Positions 48,293-57,709 of a stretch of DNA of 64,000 bases are shown here, one piece after another. The notes below the pieces were generated by a model. It searched no databases and was not told the origin of the DNA. It saw nothing but the letters and a program-made list of their open reading frames with translations. The DNA is from Mesostigma viride (lineage: Eukaryota; Streptophyta; Mesostigmatophyceae; Mesostigmatales; Mesostigmataceae). The DNA lies in contig RPFO01000827.1 of assembly GCA_009746045.1 (NCBI GenBank), forward strand, positions 1 to 64,000, given 5' to 3'. A program made the position numbers and the translations under genes. Each line of letters starts with the position of its first letter. Within the stretch, counting starts at the first letter, position 1.

Positions 48293-49823
48293 ATGAAGGT
48301 GCACCACGCCGTCTTCTTCCAGGTACAGGGCAACACAGAGACCTGGTTGTCCTACCGGACCACGGAGTCCCAAAAGACGCCGTGGCAGCCCGCGGGGACT
48401 CGACAGGAAGGCGCGCCACGGTGCGGGAAGGCGATGACACAGCCATACAGGTTTGATGCGGAGGGGCGGCCGCTGTTTGGCGTCCGACTTGTGGATCCAG
48501 ACCGCATTCCGATGTTGCAGGACACCCCAGCCTTCGCACCATTGAACATGGAGTTTCTGGGGAAGGAGCTGGAGTCGATCAAAACAAGGGTCGAGAAGTT
48601 GCCCCATGGCATCTGGCAGTGGTACTTTCCGCCCGACACCATCAAGCCAAACAAGGCCTTTTTTCGCAAGTCAAGTCCCACATGCCCCTGAGGAGGTGCC
48701 TGAGGAGTGGCGCCCTTTGCCGTGGCCATCTCGCGCGGACATCTCCGCCCTGCGTGAGCACGATGCAGCGCCTGAACCACCACCGACGCAAGAAGAGCAC
48801 TTCATGGCGTTGGTCGACGCAGAGGCGGTGCGCGTCACCCCGCTGGTAGACCGAGTTCGTCATGATGGCCACACACAGCAGGAATGGGCGGCAGAAGACA
48901 GGGCCATGGCAGCCAAGGTCGCTTACTTGAAGCGCATGCAAGGCGTTGAGAAAGGCTCCGCTGTTCTATACTGGCACCCTTCAGCTGGTATTCTCTGCAA
49001 CTCGAAGCTCACGTGGACTCCAGTCCTCGTTGGCATCATCAAGGAGGTGGTTGCGAAGGAGGATGGCGGCCAACCTTCTATTGAGCTCTTTGTATACCGC
49101 GCTAAGCATTTGCATGACACGTGGCACCCGTGGAATACAGACATTGCGCAATGGCCCCATCCGCCAACCACTGCGGCGCACACGGTGATCATCACCGCCT
49201 CAGACCTCGTCTTGACACAAGTGGTGGGCAAGCGAGGTCAGCCGCCCCATGGAGTCTCCTTGGGTGCGAACGAAAAGCTCACCAAGGAGTGCCTAAAGGC
49301 GCTGAAGGAGGTGCCCTATGACGCGGAACACCCGGTCGTGAAGTGGCAAGATGCTGAATGCTCGAAGGGCATCGTCGGCATGGCGAAGGCATGCTGGGAA
49401 GGCGTAACGCTGCAGGTCAAGAGTGGCAGCCGCAACCTCGTAGGGCAAGTCGTGTGTCATTGGGCGTCGGAGCGTGTGACATCCGCGGACGGTCGCACCG
49501 AAAGCCGGGACGGCAGGTACCATGGTCGTGTCGCTGTTGTCGACACGCAAAACGACATGGTAGCCATGTACTGGGGTGCCCGTTGGGAGGAGGACGCGGT
49601 TTCTTGCGTGCCTCTCCACGAGCTGGAGGCACAGATCTGCGGGTGCCCCGGTGTGGTCGTCCCTGCGTTGCAAGCGCCGGATATCACCCTGGCCGAGGCT
49701 CGATTGCGCGAGATGGTTCCACCCAGCGACGTTGTGGCGGAGAACAACAACGCAGGCGCCTCCCGGCGTCGGAAGCGAGCGCTCATCCTTGCCGATGACG
49801 ATGACGACGACGACGACTGCTGA
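48293..49823 (+). CDS. unknown host-type gene with a +1 break at T6
   Basis: The first frame starts MKVHHAVFFQVQGNTETWLS (ATG 48293) and runs with good codon character to PDTIKPNKAFF. It then stops shortly after six T residues (48659-48664). The next frame picks up at once (ASQVPHAPEEVPEEWRPLPW) and continues about 385 codons to a DDDDDDDDC end. The second part has VYWHPSAGILCNS-like (VLYWHPSAGI), LFVYRAKHLHDTWHPW, VVCHWASERVTSADGRTESR and MYWGARWEEDAVSCVPLHEL segments with no family I recognise, plus a basic RRRKRA patch near the end. Break and homopolymer coincide, so slippage, sequencing error or programmed frameshifting are all possible. Confidence 0.5.
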
Positions 49824-50260
49824 AGCGCAAGCAGCGTTGTTGTCATTGAGCTGCTCATGTGCTGCTGCTGCTGCTGTGCTGCCATGCTATTGCTGCTGCA
49901 TTGCTGCCGTGCTGCTGCTGTGCTATTGTGCTGATGTGTTGCTGCATTGCTGCCGTGCCGCTGATGTATTGCTGTCGTGCTGCTGTGTTGATGCACTGCT
50001 GCATTGCTGCCGTGCTGCTGAGCTAGTACTGCCTATTAGTGAATTTCCTATCAATGGACTATAGTCCACTGATAGGAAATTCAGGAATCGGCATACTAAG
50101 TTGCTGCTGCGCTGACTTGTGCTCCTGCTATGCGGCCGTGTTGATGTGCTACAGTTGTGCTGCTGCTGTGCTACGGTCATGCTGCTGCTGTGTTGCTGGG
50201 CTGATGTGTTGTTGCATTGATGTAGTGGCTATTGTTCCGCTACTACAATTTGCTACTGAT
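49824..50260. repeat. imperfect TGC/CTG-rich repeat region
   Basis: Irregular TGCTGCTG, GCCGTGCTGCTG and CTGATGTGTTGCTGCATTG units. Interrupted at 50040-50083 by a near-perfect palindrome (see separate entry). Weak antisense Gln/Ser/Ala frames only. Confidence 0.7.
50040..50083. repeat. 21-bp-arm palindrome
   Basis: TGAATTTCCTATCAATGGAC extends one base, then a 2-base centre, then its reverse complement with a single mismatch. Can form a cruciform or a strong RNA hairpin. It may be a tiny inserted foldback element within the TGC repeat. Confidence 0.85.
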
Positions 50261-51099
50261 GCCGCTGCTGGTGCTTTTTTGCATGTCAGTGCCCGCTATG
50301 TTCACACCACTGTTGCCGCGGTTGGTATCGCGTGATTTCCACCGGTTGTGCGTTGACATGTGTTACTCATGCATTTGCCCCTATATTTGGTAGCACGCGG
50401 TTTCGCGTTAGTTAGGTGCAGACAGCTGCATGTAGACAAACATCTTGTTTAAGTCGGTCAATTAACTGTTCTTGACGCATCATGGTCCAAGTCGACCGAC
50501 CTGTAGCCTGGACCAGTAGAGCAATTGTCTAGGAGAAAGAGCGTGATCGCTGCAGAAGCCGCGTGGCAGCCGTGGCTGTACCTGTAGTACGACCTGCATA
50601 TATATGGATACTGTATTTGGATACTGGGTTGTTTATCAATTCTGGTTTTAATTTATTTAGTGTACCTGGTGTTGGCATGCCAACTCAGTGCTAAACTACT
50701 TTATGCACAATGATGCAACTTGATGCTATAGTGACGTGCCACGATGTAACTTTATTAACTTCACCATTAGTCATGGGGTCAATAGGATTGCTCATTATGC
50801 CATGTTAACATGAACCATGGGTTACGTAATAGTGAAAACAGTAATCATGATGCTCCACTTGAAGTCTCCAACATGGTCATGTTTGGAATTTTATTGATCA
50901 TATTCACAATATATGAAAAGAGACAACAAACGTGGAAGCATGGCACGCCGAGGCCGATAATATATGTGTGAAATATGAAAAGAGACAACATCTTTGGCAA
51001 GCATGATCATATTATGCTTGCCAAACATATTAATGATATCGACCATGTCCAGAAACCATGTTTGCCAATGGTGCATTTAGGATACATTTGAAGCCGTGC
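50261..51099. other. AT-rich stretch without genes
   Basis: About 840 bp between the TGC-rich repeat and the right TIR. Contains repeated phrases such as ATATATGAAAAGAGACAACA and ATATGAAAAGAGACAACATC (50910, 50973) and several GCATGATCAT/ATGGTCATG blocks. No supported gene, tRNA or splice-bounded exon was seen. Confidence 0.4.
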
Positions 51100-51128
51100 A
51101 AATGTATCCTAATCCGGTAAAACCACCC
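51100..51128 (-). repeat. right terminal inverted repeat
   Basis: Perfect inverse of 42051-42079, ending CCGGTAAAACCACCC, followed by the TAT target repeat at 51129-51131. Confidence 0.85.
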
Positions 51129-51133
51129 TATGG

Positions 51134-51139
51134 GTATAC
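51134..51139 (+). promoter_or_regulatory. GTATAC box of the 51158 gene
   Basis: 18 bases upstream of the ATG and only 5 bases right of the TIR element. The insertion therefore landed immediately upstream of a probable viral TATA-like box. Confidence 0.45.
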
Positions 51140-51157
51140 ACACCCGCACGCTCGCGA

Positions 51158-51505
51158 ATGGCCGCGGCCTTCATCGAGTCCCGCGTGTTCGGCGAACAGC
51201 AGCGAGCCACCGGAAGGAATCTCGACCCGGCCCTGGATAATAACAGGACGTTCCCCGTGACGCCCGACCAGCTGGAATGGAACCTCTCGATGGGAGCGCG
51301 GATGGACCCGTCCCTCCACGACATGAGGAAGAGGGGAGGCGTGAACGCCGCGAACGGGAACACGGTGCTGCTCACCGACGAGCGATTCACGAGTCCGTTC
51401 CTCAACACGCTGTGGCCGAGGCTGAGGAAAGAGTCCAGCCGATTGGACGACCAGCTACTGATGACCAACCTCCGACCGACGGGCGCGCACAAGTACAGCT
51501 ACTGA
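51158..51505 (+). CDS. small viral virion-type protein
   Basis: A 115-residue protein (MAAAFIESRVFGEQQRATGR). No membrane segment; mixed polar sequence with NNRTFPVTPDQLEWNLSMGA, MRKRGGVNAANGNTVLLTDE and FTSPFLNTLWPRLRKESSRL. Not recognised, but it resembles short structural proteins seen next to larger virion genes. Its promoter region borders the TIR element, so expression may have changed. Confidence 0.55.
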   Translation: MAAAFIESRVFGEQQRATGRNLDPALDNNRTFPVTPDQLEWNLSMGARMDPSLHDMRKRGGVNAANGNTVLLTDERFTSPFLNTLWPRLRKESSRLDDQLLMTNLRPTGAHKYSY

Positions 51506-51585
51506 TCGAGGCCGCGGATATGATCGTCGAGTCCGCCCAATATTATGTCGCGAGATACGTATAGTGGGATCCCGCGCACGAACGA

Positions 51586-52971
51586 ATGCTCGCCGTCATG
51601 TCCGCCGTGGCGTTCGCCGGATACCTGTTTCGACCCATGGGGGATTCGTATCGCGCGAGTTCCGTCTCTTTGAGTGTCCCGTCCGTCGCCACCGAACACC
51701 CGAACGAGTTCAGAGAAGTCCCGACGCTCGGGTACACGGGGATCCCGAACTTCGGGGCTCGAGGAGGGTACGGCGAGGGCGAGCCCGGGTACGTCGCCGC
51801 CCCCACGCACGCGTTGGGACGAGCCAGGGACACGGACCAGTTCGCGTTCCACGTCCGCCCGCCCGTCGAGGACGAGAACGGCGTCCGATACGCGCCCGGA
51901 GGCGCGCCGTATCCGGCCGGGTACACGGACAAGATCATGCCGAGTGACGGAACGTATCGCGGGATCGTGGGACCGCAGGTGACGATGGAACGCGGCGCGG
52001 TCACGCGGGAAGAGGTCACGGGGCCCGTGCGTCCCGACAGGTTATTCGAGGGCGAGAAGATGCGCGCGTTCAACGGCGAACGGGAACGCGACGCGCGATT
52101 GGCGCCGGATATCCTGAACAGGAGGTACGAGTTGCCCGAGAACCGGTTGCGAGTCAACCGGCCCAACCCGCAGCAGGCGCACATCGATTCGGGCGCTCTG
52201 CCGATCACGACGTACGGCCGCGTCCAGACGCACTTGAGAGCGGGCACGCGGAACCGCGCGCCGATCCCGGACTTCGAGACGGGCAATCGCATGCGGTCGG
52301 ACGCCGGGACGTGGACGACGTCCGTGTTGCCCGAACGCGCGGCCGTGCTCCCGACACGCGAGAACGTGTCCGACGCGATGGACAAGGGCACGCCGGCGAC
52401 GTGGGCGCGCATGCAGGTCACGGGTAACCGCGTCAACCCGAAACGGTTGGACCATTTGAACGCGTTGGAAGCCCATCCGGCGCCCGTGGGCGATGGAGGG
52501 TTGGAGGCCATCCAATTCGGCGCGCGGACGGGGGCCAAGGTCCGCGAGCCGTTGGGGGTGAAGACGTGCGTCCAGCGCGTTCCTAACTCGGAGTTTGTGA
52601 CCTCGGTCGACCGCGTCGAGGACCAGGAACACACGCATCTGTTCGAGAACCGGACGTTCGACGCCGTGATGCCGGGAGGGGAGTACCCTCAGACGCGCGA
52701 CGCGGTGGAGGACGCGTTCCAGATCGGACGGTTCCCGCTCCTCGACAGATCGCAGTTGACGGCCGTGGCCGTGGGCGCGCCGGACATGGCGCAGTACAAC
52801 GAGGAGAGGAAGGAGAGGGGGTCAAGGGACGGGGAGCGGGTCATGCGGATGAAGCAGGGCGACGTGAGTTACGACATCGATCGCGAGACGATCGCGCGCG
52901 TGTACGACCCGTTGGAGGAGAACCCGTACTTCATCCCGTGCGTTCAAGTGGAAGGGGAGTCGATCCAATAA
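51586..52971 (+). CDS. virion-type protein, 461 residues, N-terminal hydrophobic
   Basis: Intact from MLAVMSAVAFAGYLFRPMGD to CVQVEGESIQ. The N-terminus is a hydrophobic signal/anchor-like segment. The rest is extended, Pro/Arg/Gly rich and without clear helices (NRYELPENRLR-like NRRYELPENRLRVNRPNPQ; THLRAGTRNRAPIPDFETGN; VGDGGLEAIQFGARTGAKVR), as in large-virus virion proteins with N-terminal anchors. A family of such proteins exists in giant viruses, but I cannot assign it firmly. Followed by an A/T homopolymer and the GTATAC box of the next gene. Confidence 0.55.
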   Translation: MLAVMSAVAFAGYLFRPMGDSYRASSVSLSVPSVATEHPNEFREVPTLGYTGIPNFGARGGYGEGEPGYVAAPTHALGRARDTDQFAFHVRPPVEDENGVRYAPGGAPYPAGYTDKIMPSDGTYRGIVGPQVTMERGAVTREEVTGPVRPDRLFEGEKMRAFNGERERDARLAPDILNRRYELPENRLRVNRPNPQQAHIDSGALPITTYGRVQTHLRAGTRNRAPIPDFETGNRMRSDAGTWTTSVLPERAAVLPTRENVSDAMDKGTPATWARMQVTGNRVNPKRLDHLNALEAHPAPVGDGGLEAIQFGARTGAKVREPLGVKTCVQRVPNSEFVTSVDRVEDQEHTHLFENRTFDAVMPGGEYPQTRDAVEDAFQIGRFPLLDRSQLTAVAVGAPDMAQYNEERKERGSRDGERVMRMKQGDVSYDIDRETIARVYDPLEENPYFIPCVQVEGESIQ

Positions 52972-52991
52972 TTTTTTTTCTCGGCGAAGTG

Positions 52992-52997
52992 GTATAC
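52992..52997 (+). promoter_or_regulatory. GTATAC box of the 53023 gene
   Basis: GGTATACCAC lies 26 bases upstream of the ATG, preceded by a run of eight T (TTTTTTTT). The T-run followed by GTATAC is the fullest form of the promoter-like context seen here. Confidence 0.5.
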
Positions 52998-53022
52998 CAC
53001 GCCCGGGTGATACCAGGAAACC

Positions 53023-54855
53023 ATGACGTCCACGTACCCGATGTATTCGAGCAACGCCACGCCGACCGTGCGTTCGACGCAGGCGCAGCAGCGGATCAAC
53101 GATTTCGCGTCCAAGATCTTCACGCCGTACGAACTGCAGAAACTCAGGACCTACATCCCGGGCATCAAGTTCGTGGTCGAGGAGGCGGGACTGTACAAAC
53201 AGAACATCGTGGAGACGAGCGATTTGCTCAAGAAATTGCAAGGGTTCGTCGCTTCCGTGTATATTTACGATATTTTGGGGAGTCTGATGCGCGATATCAA
53301 CGAGCGCGTTCGGAGGGCGACCGATTCGTCTTTGTTGGAGGTCGATCGCGCCGAGATGGCGAAGTTGGTCAACGCTCTGCGTGGATTTGTGGCGACCGAA
53401 AAAGATCCCATATCTTCCAAGGCGGACATCCTCGCAGCTGCGAAAAAGGAATACACTGTTAGAAAAAATGCTTTTGTAGCCCAAGCTACAAAGGCGGCCC
53501 TCGCCGGCGCTGCATCAGGCATCGCCCGCGCGGATGCCGAGAAACAGTTTGAGGATTCCGAAGGTCCGGAGCCCACGACCGTGGACGCCGCCAGGCACGC
53601 GGGTTCAAGGGCGAAGGATGCTAACGAGAAAGTATATATGTACCGAATCCCACCCACCACGATGGCCCTGATCACTGATTTGGAGAGTTTGGCGGCTGCT
53701 AGCACTCCGGAGAAGGAGTACCAACTGCCGGCCGGAGGTATGGGATCTATTGGGATGACGAAAAAAATTCGCGCGTTCGCGCTACGTCCAGAAAATTTGC
53801 CAACGTACAATCTCTTGTTGGGCGGTCACGCGTCAGACGACAGCGTGCCGGCTAAGCTGTTGCAGCAACTTTCGTCCCCGATGATCGACGCCACTCGTCT
53901 CGCTATTAAACACCGTGAGCGACTTCACGCGCTAGATGTAGACGACCCGCCACCCATTAACGTGGATTTGTTGCTGGCCAAACAATCCAAAAACCGTTAC
54001 GCGTTTGATACTACTGCGAAAGCAGACGAGTTGAAAATCGGGGGCGCGGGCACTGTATTACCGACGATCGGTGACAAGACTTACGCCGATCCGTTCCGTC
54101 TGGGTGGCAACCCGAAATCGAATTTCGAGAACGCGATTTACAGGTTTGTTAAGCGCGACATTATCGCATTCAATCGTCTGCGTACGTCCATTCTGAATAA
54201 TATTGATCAATGGTGGACGAACAACGGCGCGCTGAACCTCATCAATGGCGACAATCGCGATCCGAACGACTTCTATAGGACATTATTGGACGCGGATTAC
54301 CGTCTTTCGGGCGTTCCTCAGCCTGCTTGTCCTTCGGGATCCGCACAAGTCTATTATGACCGTGATCCCAGTGGATGGGTTTGGGATGAGGTCGCAAAAA
54401 AATCGGTTCGGGATCCTATCCGCGCGAGGGTCGTGGATCCGTACATCCGCGCCGCGGACGGCACGTGGGTCGAGAACCCCGAGGCCAGGGTCGGACCGTT
54501 CTGTCAGAAGCGCAAGAACATCAAGGACGTCATGAGCGGCGCGACCGAGTACATGCCCACCGGTCCCCTCCCGACCTTCGACCATCCCGGGTTCGCCAGT
54601 CGTCACCGTCATCGTCGCCCCGCCGCTCGTCCCCGCAAGGCCACCGCCGGCGCGCGTCGTCGTCGTCCGGCCAAGCGCGCACCCCTCGCCAGTGGATCCG
54701 CGTCAGTCGCTGGAGCCCCGAAGAAACGTCGCACGACCGGGACCCGTCGTCGCCCGTCCGCCGCCAAGCGCACCGGCGTCCGTCGTCCCGCCGCCTCCGC
54801 CAAGCGCACCGCCGCCAAGCGCACGACCCGTCGCAAGACCGCCGCGCGTCGGTAA
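53023..54855 (+). CDS. virion-type protein with protamine-like C-terminal tail
   Basis: A 610-residue protein (MTSTYPMYSSNATPTVRSTQ). Residues 1-520 are helical and mixed: YELQKLRTYIPGIKFVVEEA; LLKKLQGFVASVYIYDILGS; FVKRDIIAFNRLRTSILNNI; a Cys-bearing GVPQPACPSGSAQVYYDRDP. The last 90 residues are nearly all Arg/Lys/Ala/Pro/Thr (ARPRKATAGARRRRPAKRAP; SAKRTAAKRTTRRKTAARR), like protamine or histone H1 tails, and should bind DNA. Codon use between about 53430 and 54420 is markedly less GC-rich than before and after, as if this part had a different origin. Possibly a structural protein that condenses the genome. Confidence 0.6.
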   Translation: MTSTYPMYSSNATPTVRSTQAQQRINDFASKIFTPYELQKLRTYIPGIKFVVEEAGLYKQNIVETSDLLKKLQGFVASVYIYDILGSLMRDINERVRRATDSSLLEVDRAEMAKLVNALRGFVATEKDPISSKADILAAAKKEYTVRKNAFVAQATKAALAGAASGIARADAEKQFEDSEGPEPTTVDAARHAGSRAKDANEKVYMYRIPPTTMALITDLESLAAASTPEKEYQLPAGGMGSIGMTKKIRAFALRPENLPTYNLLLGGHASDDSVPAKLLQQLSSPMIDATRLAIKHRERLHALDVDDPPPINVDLLLAKQSKNRYAFDTTAKADELKIGGAGTVLPTIGDKTYADPFRLGGNPKSNFENAIYRFVKRDIIAFNRLRTSILNNIDQWWTNNGALNLINGDNRDPNDFYRTLLDADYRLSGVPQPACPSGSAQVYYDRDPSGWVWDEVAKKSVRDPIRARVVDPYIRAADGTWVENPEARVGPFCQKRKNIKDVMSGATEYMPTGPLPTFDHPGFASRHRHRRPAARPRKATAGARRRRPAKRAPLASGSASVAGAPKKRRTTGTRRRPSAAKRTGVRRPAASAKRTAAKRTTRRKTAARR

Positions 54856-54942
54856 GCGCCGCGTCGTCTCGACGCGTCCGTACATCCTCCGCGTTCTCCC
54901 GCGTCTTGAAAAGATCCGCGACCCGGAAGAAGACGCATCGTC

Positions 54943-55679
54943 TTGTCGATCCTCGACGACCGCGTCCCATCGATTCCGTGTAACTCCGTCGACGCGAAGG
55001 ACGTCCCACGCGTCCGCCCCGAACATGGAGGATTCGAGTCCCTCGCGTGCGTCGACCCGTCCGCGTTGAAGCGCGCTCAGTGGTTTACAGACGCCAGCAA
55101 GCGCGCCGATCTCCGATTGGCCAAGATGATCGCCCGCAGAAACGAGAGGCTCGAGGATAAGGCCGTGTACGTCGGCAAGGGCCAGGTGATGTTCGCGGTG
55201 TTCCAGGACGTCCGTCGTCCTCGCTCGAACTGACGGAGGACGAGAAACGCGTCCAGGCGGACTTCGAAGTCCGCGGGATCGCCGCCTTGCGCGGAGAGCC
55301 GCTGTACTCCACGTGCAGCGACACCAATCCCCAACGCGGGTGGACGCGGTGCGCCACGTGTCGTGGTATCATGCCCGCGCACAAGACCGAACTCGTGAAG
55401 TCCGAGGGGTTCTACAGCGTCGTGTGGTTCTATCACCACGCCTGCTACGACGCCGTGTTGCGCGCGAAACACCGCAACACCATCACCGACACGGACTTCT
55501 TCGCCCCGCTCCGTCCTACATCCGACGTCCGAGACGGGGCGGAAGAAGACGGGACGGCCGGTCCGTCCGCGTCCGCGTCCGCCTACCGCGACTCGCACGA
55601 TGCCGTCGCGGCCGTCGTCGATCCCCTCCGGCCCGAGAAGTGGGATCTCGATCGTCCCGAGATGGACAACTACGACTGA
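54943..55679 (+). pseudogene. PARP-type-zinc-finger-like protein, one frameshift, start unclear
   Basis: Frame one contains LACVDPSALKRAQWFTDASK, RLAKMIARRNERLEDKAVYV and KGQVMFAVFQDV, then stops near 55231. Frame zero continues SLELTEDEKRVQADFEVRGI and ALRGEPLYSTCSDTNPQRGW. It then has CATCRGIMPAHKTELVKSEG followed by FYSVVWFYHHACYDAVLR. CxxC...W.HHxC is the layout of PARP-type or related DNA-break-sensing zinc fingers. The tail is disordered. No in-frame ATG for the first frame was found, except downstream, so the start at 54943 is only the open frame edge. Needs one indel near 55205. Confidence 0.45.
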
Positions 55680-55734
55680 TCCGTGATCCATCGGACCGGC
55701 CGATCCGCCGTGCGTCTCGTCCGCGAACGCAAAA

Positions 55735-56364
55735 ATGTGGCGCAATTACATACGACGACCCATGGCGACCACGAACTTGACAGGGATCGCCAGACGTCTG
55801 CGCGCGGCCAACGCCGCCGGCGTCCCGTCAACGACCGCGACCGCGCCCGTGTCTTCGTCCGCGATCCCGTCCGTCCGCGCCGCGCGCGGACCTGTGATTC
55901 CCGTCGGCCGCGCCGTCGTCCGCGCCTCGGCCCCGGTCCTCGCCGCCTCCACCGCCTCCGTCGGCGTTGCTGAGGGGGCGGATCCGACTCCCGAGGGGTC
56001 CTTCTACGAAGAGGAAGGAATGTCCGCGAGCGAAGTGTCCGGAAGCGAGTCCGCTTCCCGACTTTCCGCCGCTCGTTCTCGCAGCGTACGAGCCGGCGCT
56101 GTCCCAGCCGCGCCAGGAAAAACCGGCGCGATCGCGTCCTCCGCGCACGCCCACGAGCAGTACACTCGCCGGTCCGCGTCGACCACGATCGTGTGGCCCG
56201 CGGCGGGAGGAGTGGCCGCCGCCGTGTGCGTCATGCGGTTCCTCCCCTCCCGCGTCCCGTCCTGGTTCAAGGACCCGGACGGCCAATTGAGCGACGTCCG
56301 CATCCGATCGATCGGACTCGCCGCGGGGGTTCTCACCTTCTTCATCATCCGTCTGTTGCTTTGA
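55735..56364 (+). CDS. C-terminally anchored membrane protein
   Basis: A 209-residue protein (MWRNYIRRPMATTNLTGIAR; Met10 is an alternative start). The N-terminal 150 residues are Ala/Ser/Val rich and disordered. Two transmembrane helices lie at the end: TTIVWPAAGGVAAAVCVMRF and IRSIGLAAGVLTFFIIRLLL, separated by a polar loop (SWFKDPDGQLSDVR). The long soluble head with a hairpin anchor resembles tail-anchored virion membrane proteins. No family recognised. Confidence 0.5.
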   Translation: MWRNYIRRPMATTNLTGIARRLRAANAAGVPSTTATAPVSSSAIPSVRAARGPVIPVGRAVVRASAPVLAASTASVGVAEGADPTPEGSFYEEEGMSASEVSGSESASRLSAARSRSVRAGAVPAAPGKTGAIASSAHAHEQYTRRSASTTIVWPAAGGVAAAVCVMRFLPSRVPSWFKDPDGQLSDVRIRSIGLAAGVLTFFIIRLLL

Positions 56365-56452
56365 TTCGTAGGTAGCGATACGCGCGGTAGAAGGCGCGTC
56401 ACGGCCCCCCTTTTTTTGTTGATGCGTTATTATGCGATGAATCCTTAATAAA

Positions 56453-56770
56453 ATGGAATTAACCCACGAAGAGTACAAACGCAAACGTTTCGAGATCACC
56501 ACTAGGATTTCCGACCTCCGACGCGAGGAACGCGAACTTCGCGAATGGTTAGGCGAGCGGGACGTGCCCGTGTCCACGGTACACGCGGCGACGGCGATCC
56601 GGACGGACGTCCACGACCCCGACGACGCGTGCGCGCGACGACTGGCGGAATTGGATCGGGTCGCGAGCATGATGGACGTGGTGCAGGCGGAGGTCGATCG
56701 GTTGAGACTGAAGTGGGCGGGCGCGAGGGCGAGATTCGTTCAGCCCGCGCGGAAAGATATCCGCGGATAA
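56453..56770 (+). CDS. small coiled-coil protein
   Basis: A 105-residue protein (MELTHEEYKRKRFEITTRIS). Strong coiled-coil heptads run RISDLRREERELREWLGERD, then LAELDRVASMMDVVQAEVDR. The AT-rich upstream region (AATCCTTAATAAA) is typical of viral intergenic sequence here. Probably a structural oligomerisation factor. Confidence 0.5.
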   Translation: MELTHEEYKRKRFEITTRISDLRREERELREWLGERDVPVSTVHAATAIRTDVHDPDDACARRLAELDRVASMMDVVQAEVDRLRLKWAGARARFVQPARKDIRG

Positions 56771-56793
56771 TAGATGACTGTCATCGGATCGCC

Positions 56794-57709
56794 ATGGCCC
56801 GCAAGACCCCGAACGCGGCGGCGACGGACGCGGCCCCGTCTAACCCGACTTGCGACGACGAGCCGATGGTGGACACCAACGTGTTGGTGGACAGCAAAAG
56901 GAGTACGTCGACCAGCTGGAACGCGGGTTCTTGAACCCCGCGTTCGACGCGCTGAAGAACGTGCTGACGGACGCCATGAACGTGGCCCGCGACCAGGAAA
57001 TGGACGCGATGGACTGTTTCGTCCGTCTCCTGGAGGAGATCCCCACCTGGAACCAGGACATCATCGAGGAGGAGACCAAACAGGTGTCGCAGACCATGCC
57101 GTACCTGAAGGAGCTGCTGAAAGCCTACTTCGTGTGCACGAGCATGATCCTGGCGTCCATCCGCATGTCCAAGAACAAGAACGACAAGATGAAGGTCAAG
57201 GTCCCGGCGCCGGAACGGTTCGTCCACATGGTGCTGAAAGGCGTGGCGCTGGACGTCGTGGACGACCTCGACCATTTCGTGGACGCGCTCGAAGACGGGA
57301 CGTTCAAACTCAAGCGCCGCGCGGTTCTCAAGTCGGTGTCCGAGAGCGTGAAGAACGCGCTGCACCGACTCATGCCCATCGACGACATCCTCAAGGAGTA
57401 CATGGGCGACATCTTGTCCAAGGACTCGTTCAAGTCCGGCGGCGCGGCGTCGTGCGCGGACGGCGGCGGGGCGGGTCTTCGCGCGGGGTGACCACGGAAG
57501 GGGAGGGAGAGGTGGACGTGGACGCGGACGAGGTCACCAAGTCCGTCAAGCTGTCCAAACGCAAGTCCGCGGTCTCGGGTGGCAGCGGCGGCGGCGGACA
57601 GAGGGACAGGGGGGTGTCCGGGGACGCCGGGGACTTGGACGACTACCTGGACGCGGACGACGGACGCGGGGACGACGTCGAGGACGAGATCGAGGACGAG
57701 GAGTTTTAG
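56794..57709 (+). pseudogene. conserved giant-virus protein (DUF5764-like), two frameshifts
   Basis: Begins MARKTPNAAATDAAPSNPTC (ATG 56794) and shifts frame at an AAAA run near 56898. The core then reads KEYVDQLERGFLNPAFDALK, DAMDCFVRLLEEIPTWNQDI, IEEETKQVSQTMPYLKELLK, AYFVCTSMILASIRMSK and VPAPERFVHMVLKGVALDVV. A second shift near 57475 leads to the acidic end (GDLDDYLDADDGRG, DEIEDEEF). The IPxWNxxxIxxET...P.L..LL.A.F.....LASIR pattern matches my recollection of a virus-only family with unknown function found in several nucleocytoplasmic virus groups. Otherwise well conserved, so the breaks look recent. Confidence 0.6.

Larger units (their letters stand above)
42051..51128. mobile_element. 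9,078-bp TIR-bounded insertion with host-like content
   Basis: Ends are 29-bp perfect inverted repeats beginning GGGTGGTTTTACCGG, flanked by the 3-bp direct repeat TAT (42048-42050 and 51129-51131). A second inverted motif (GGATACATTTGA / CAAATGTATCC) lies just inside each end. Inside there is no recognisable transposase. Contents are AT-rich sequence without genes (42080-42820), three minisatellite arrays, a polyQ region, degenerate 90-bp repeats, two exon-like segments of a ciliary gene, a GC-rich minisatellite, one gene with a frameshift, and 900 bp without genes before the right end. Composition differs sharply from the viral flanks. Superfamily unassigned; 3-bp target repeats would fit Harbinger- or CACTA-type elements, but the termini fit neither. 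It could be a non-autonomous element that has captured host DNA. Confidence 0.75.

Noticed and set aside
42051..51128. Polinton/Maverick or virophage interpretation of the 9-kb insertion
   Set aside because: No polymerase B, integrase, capsid or ATPase inside, and the target repeat is 3 bp, not 5-6 bp.
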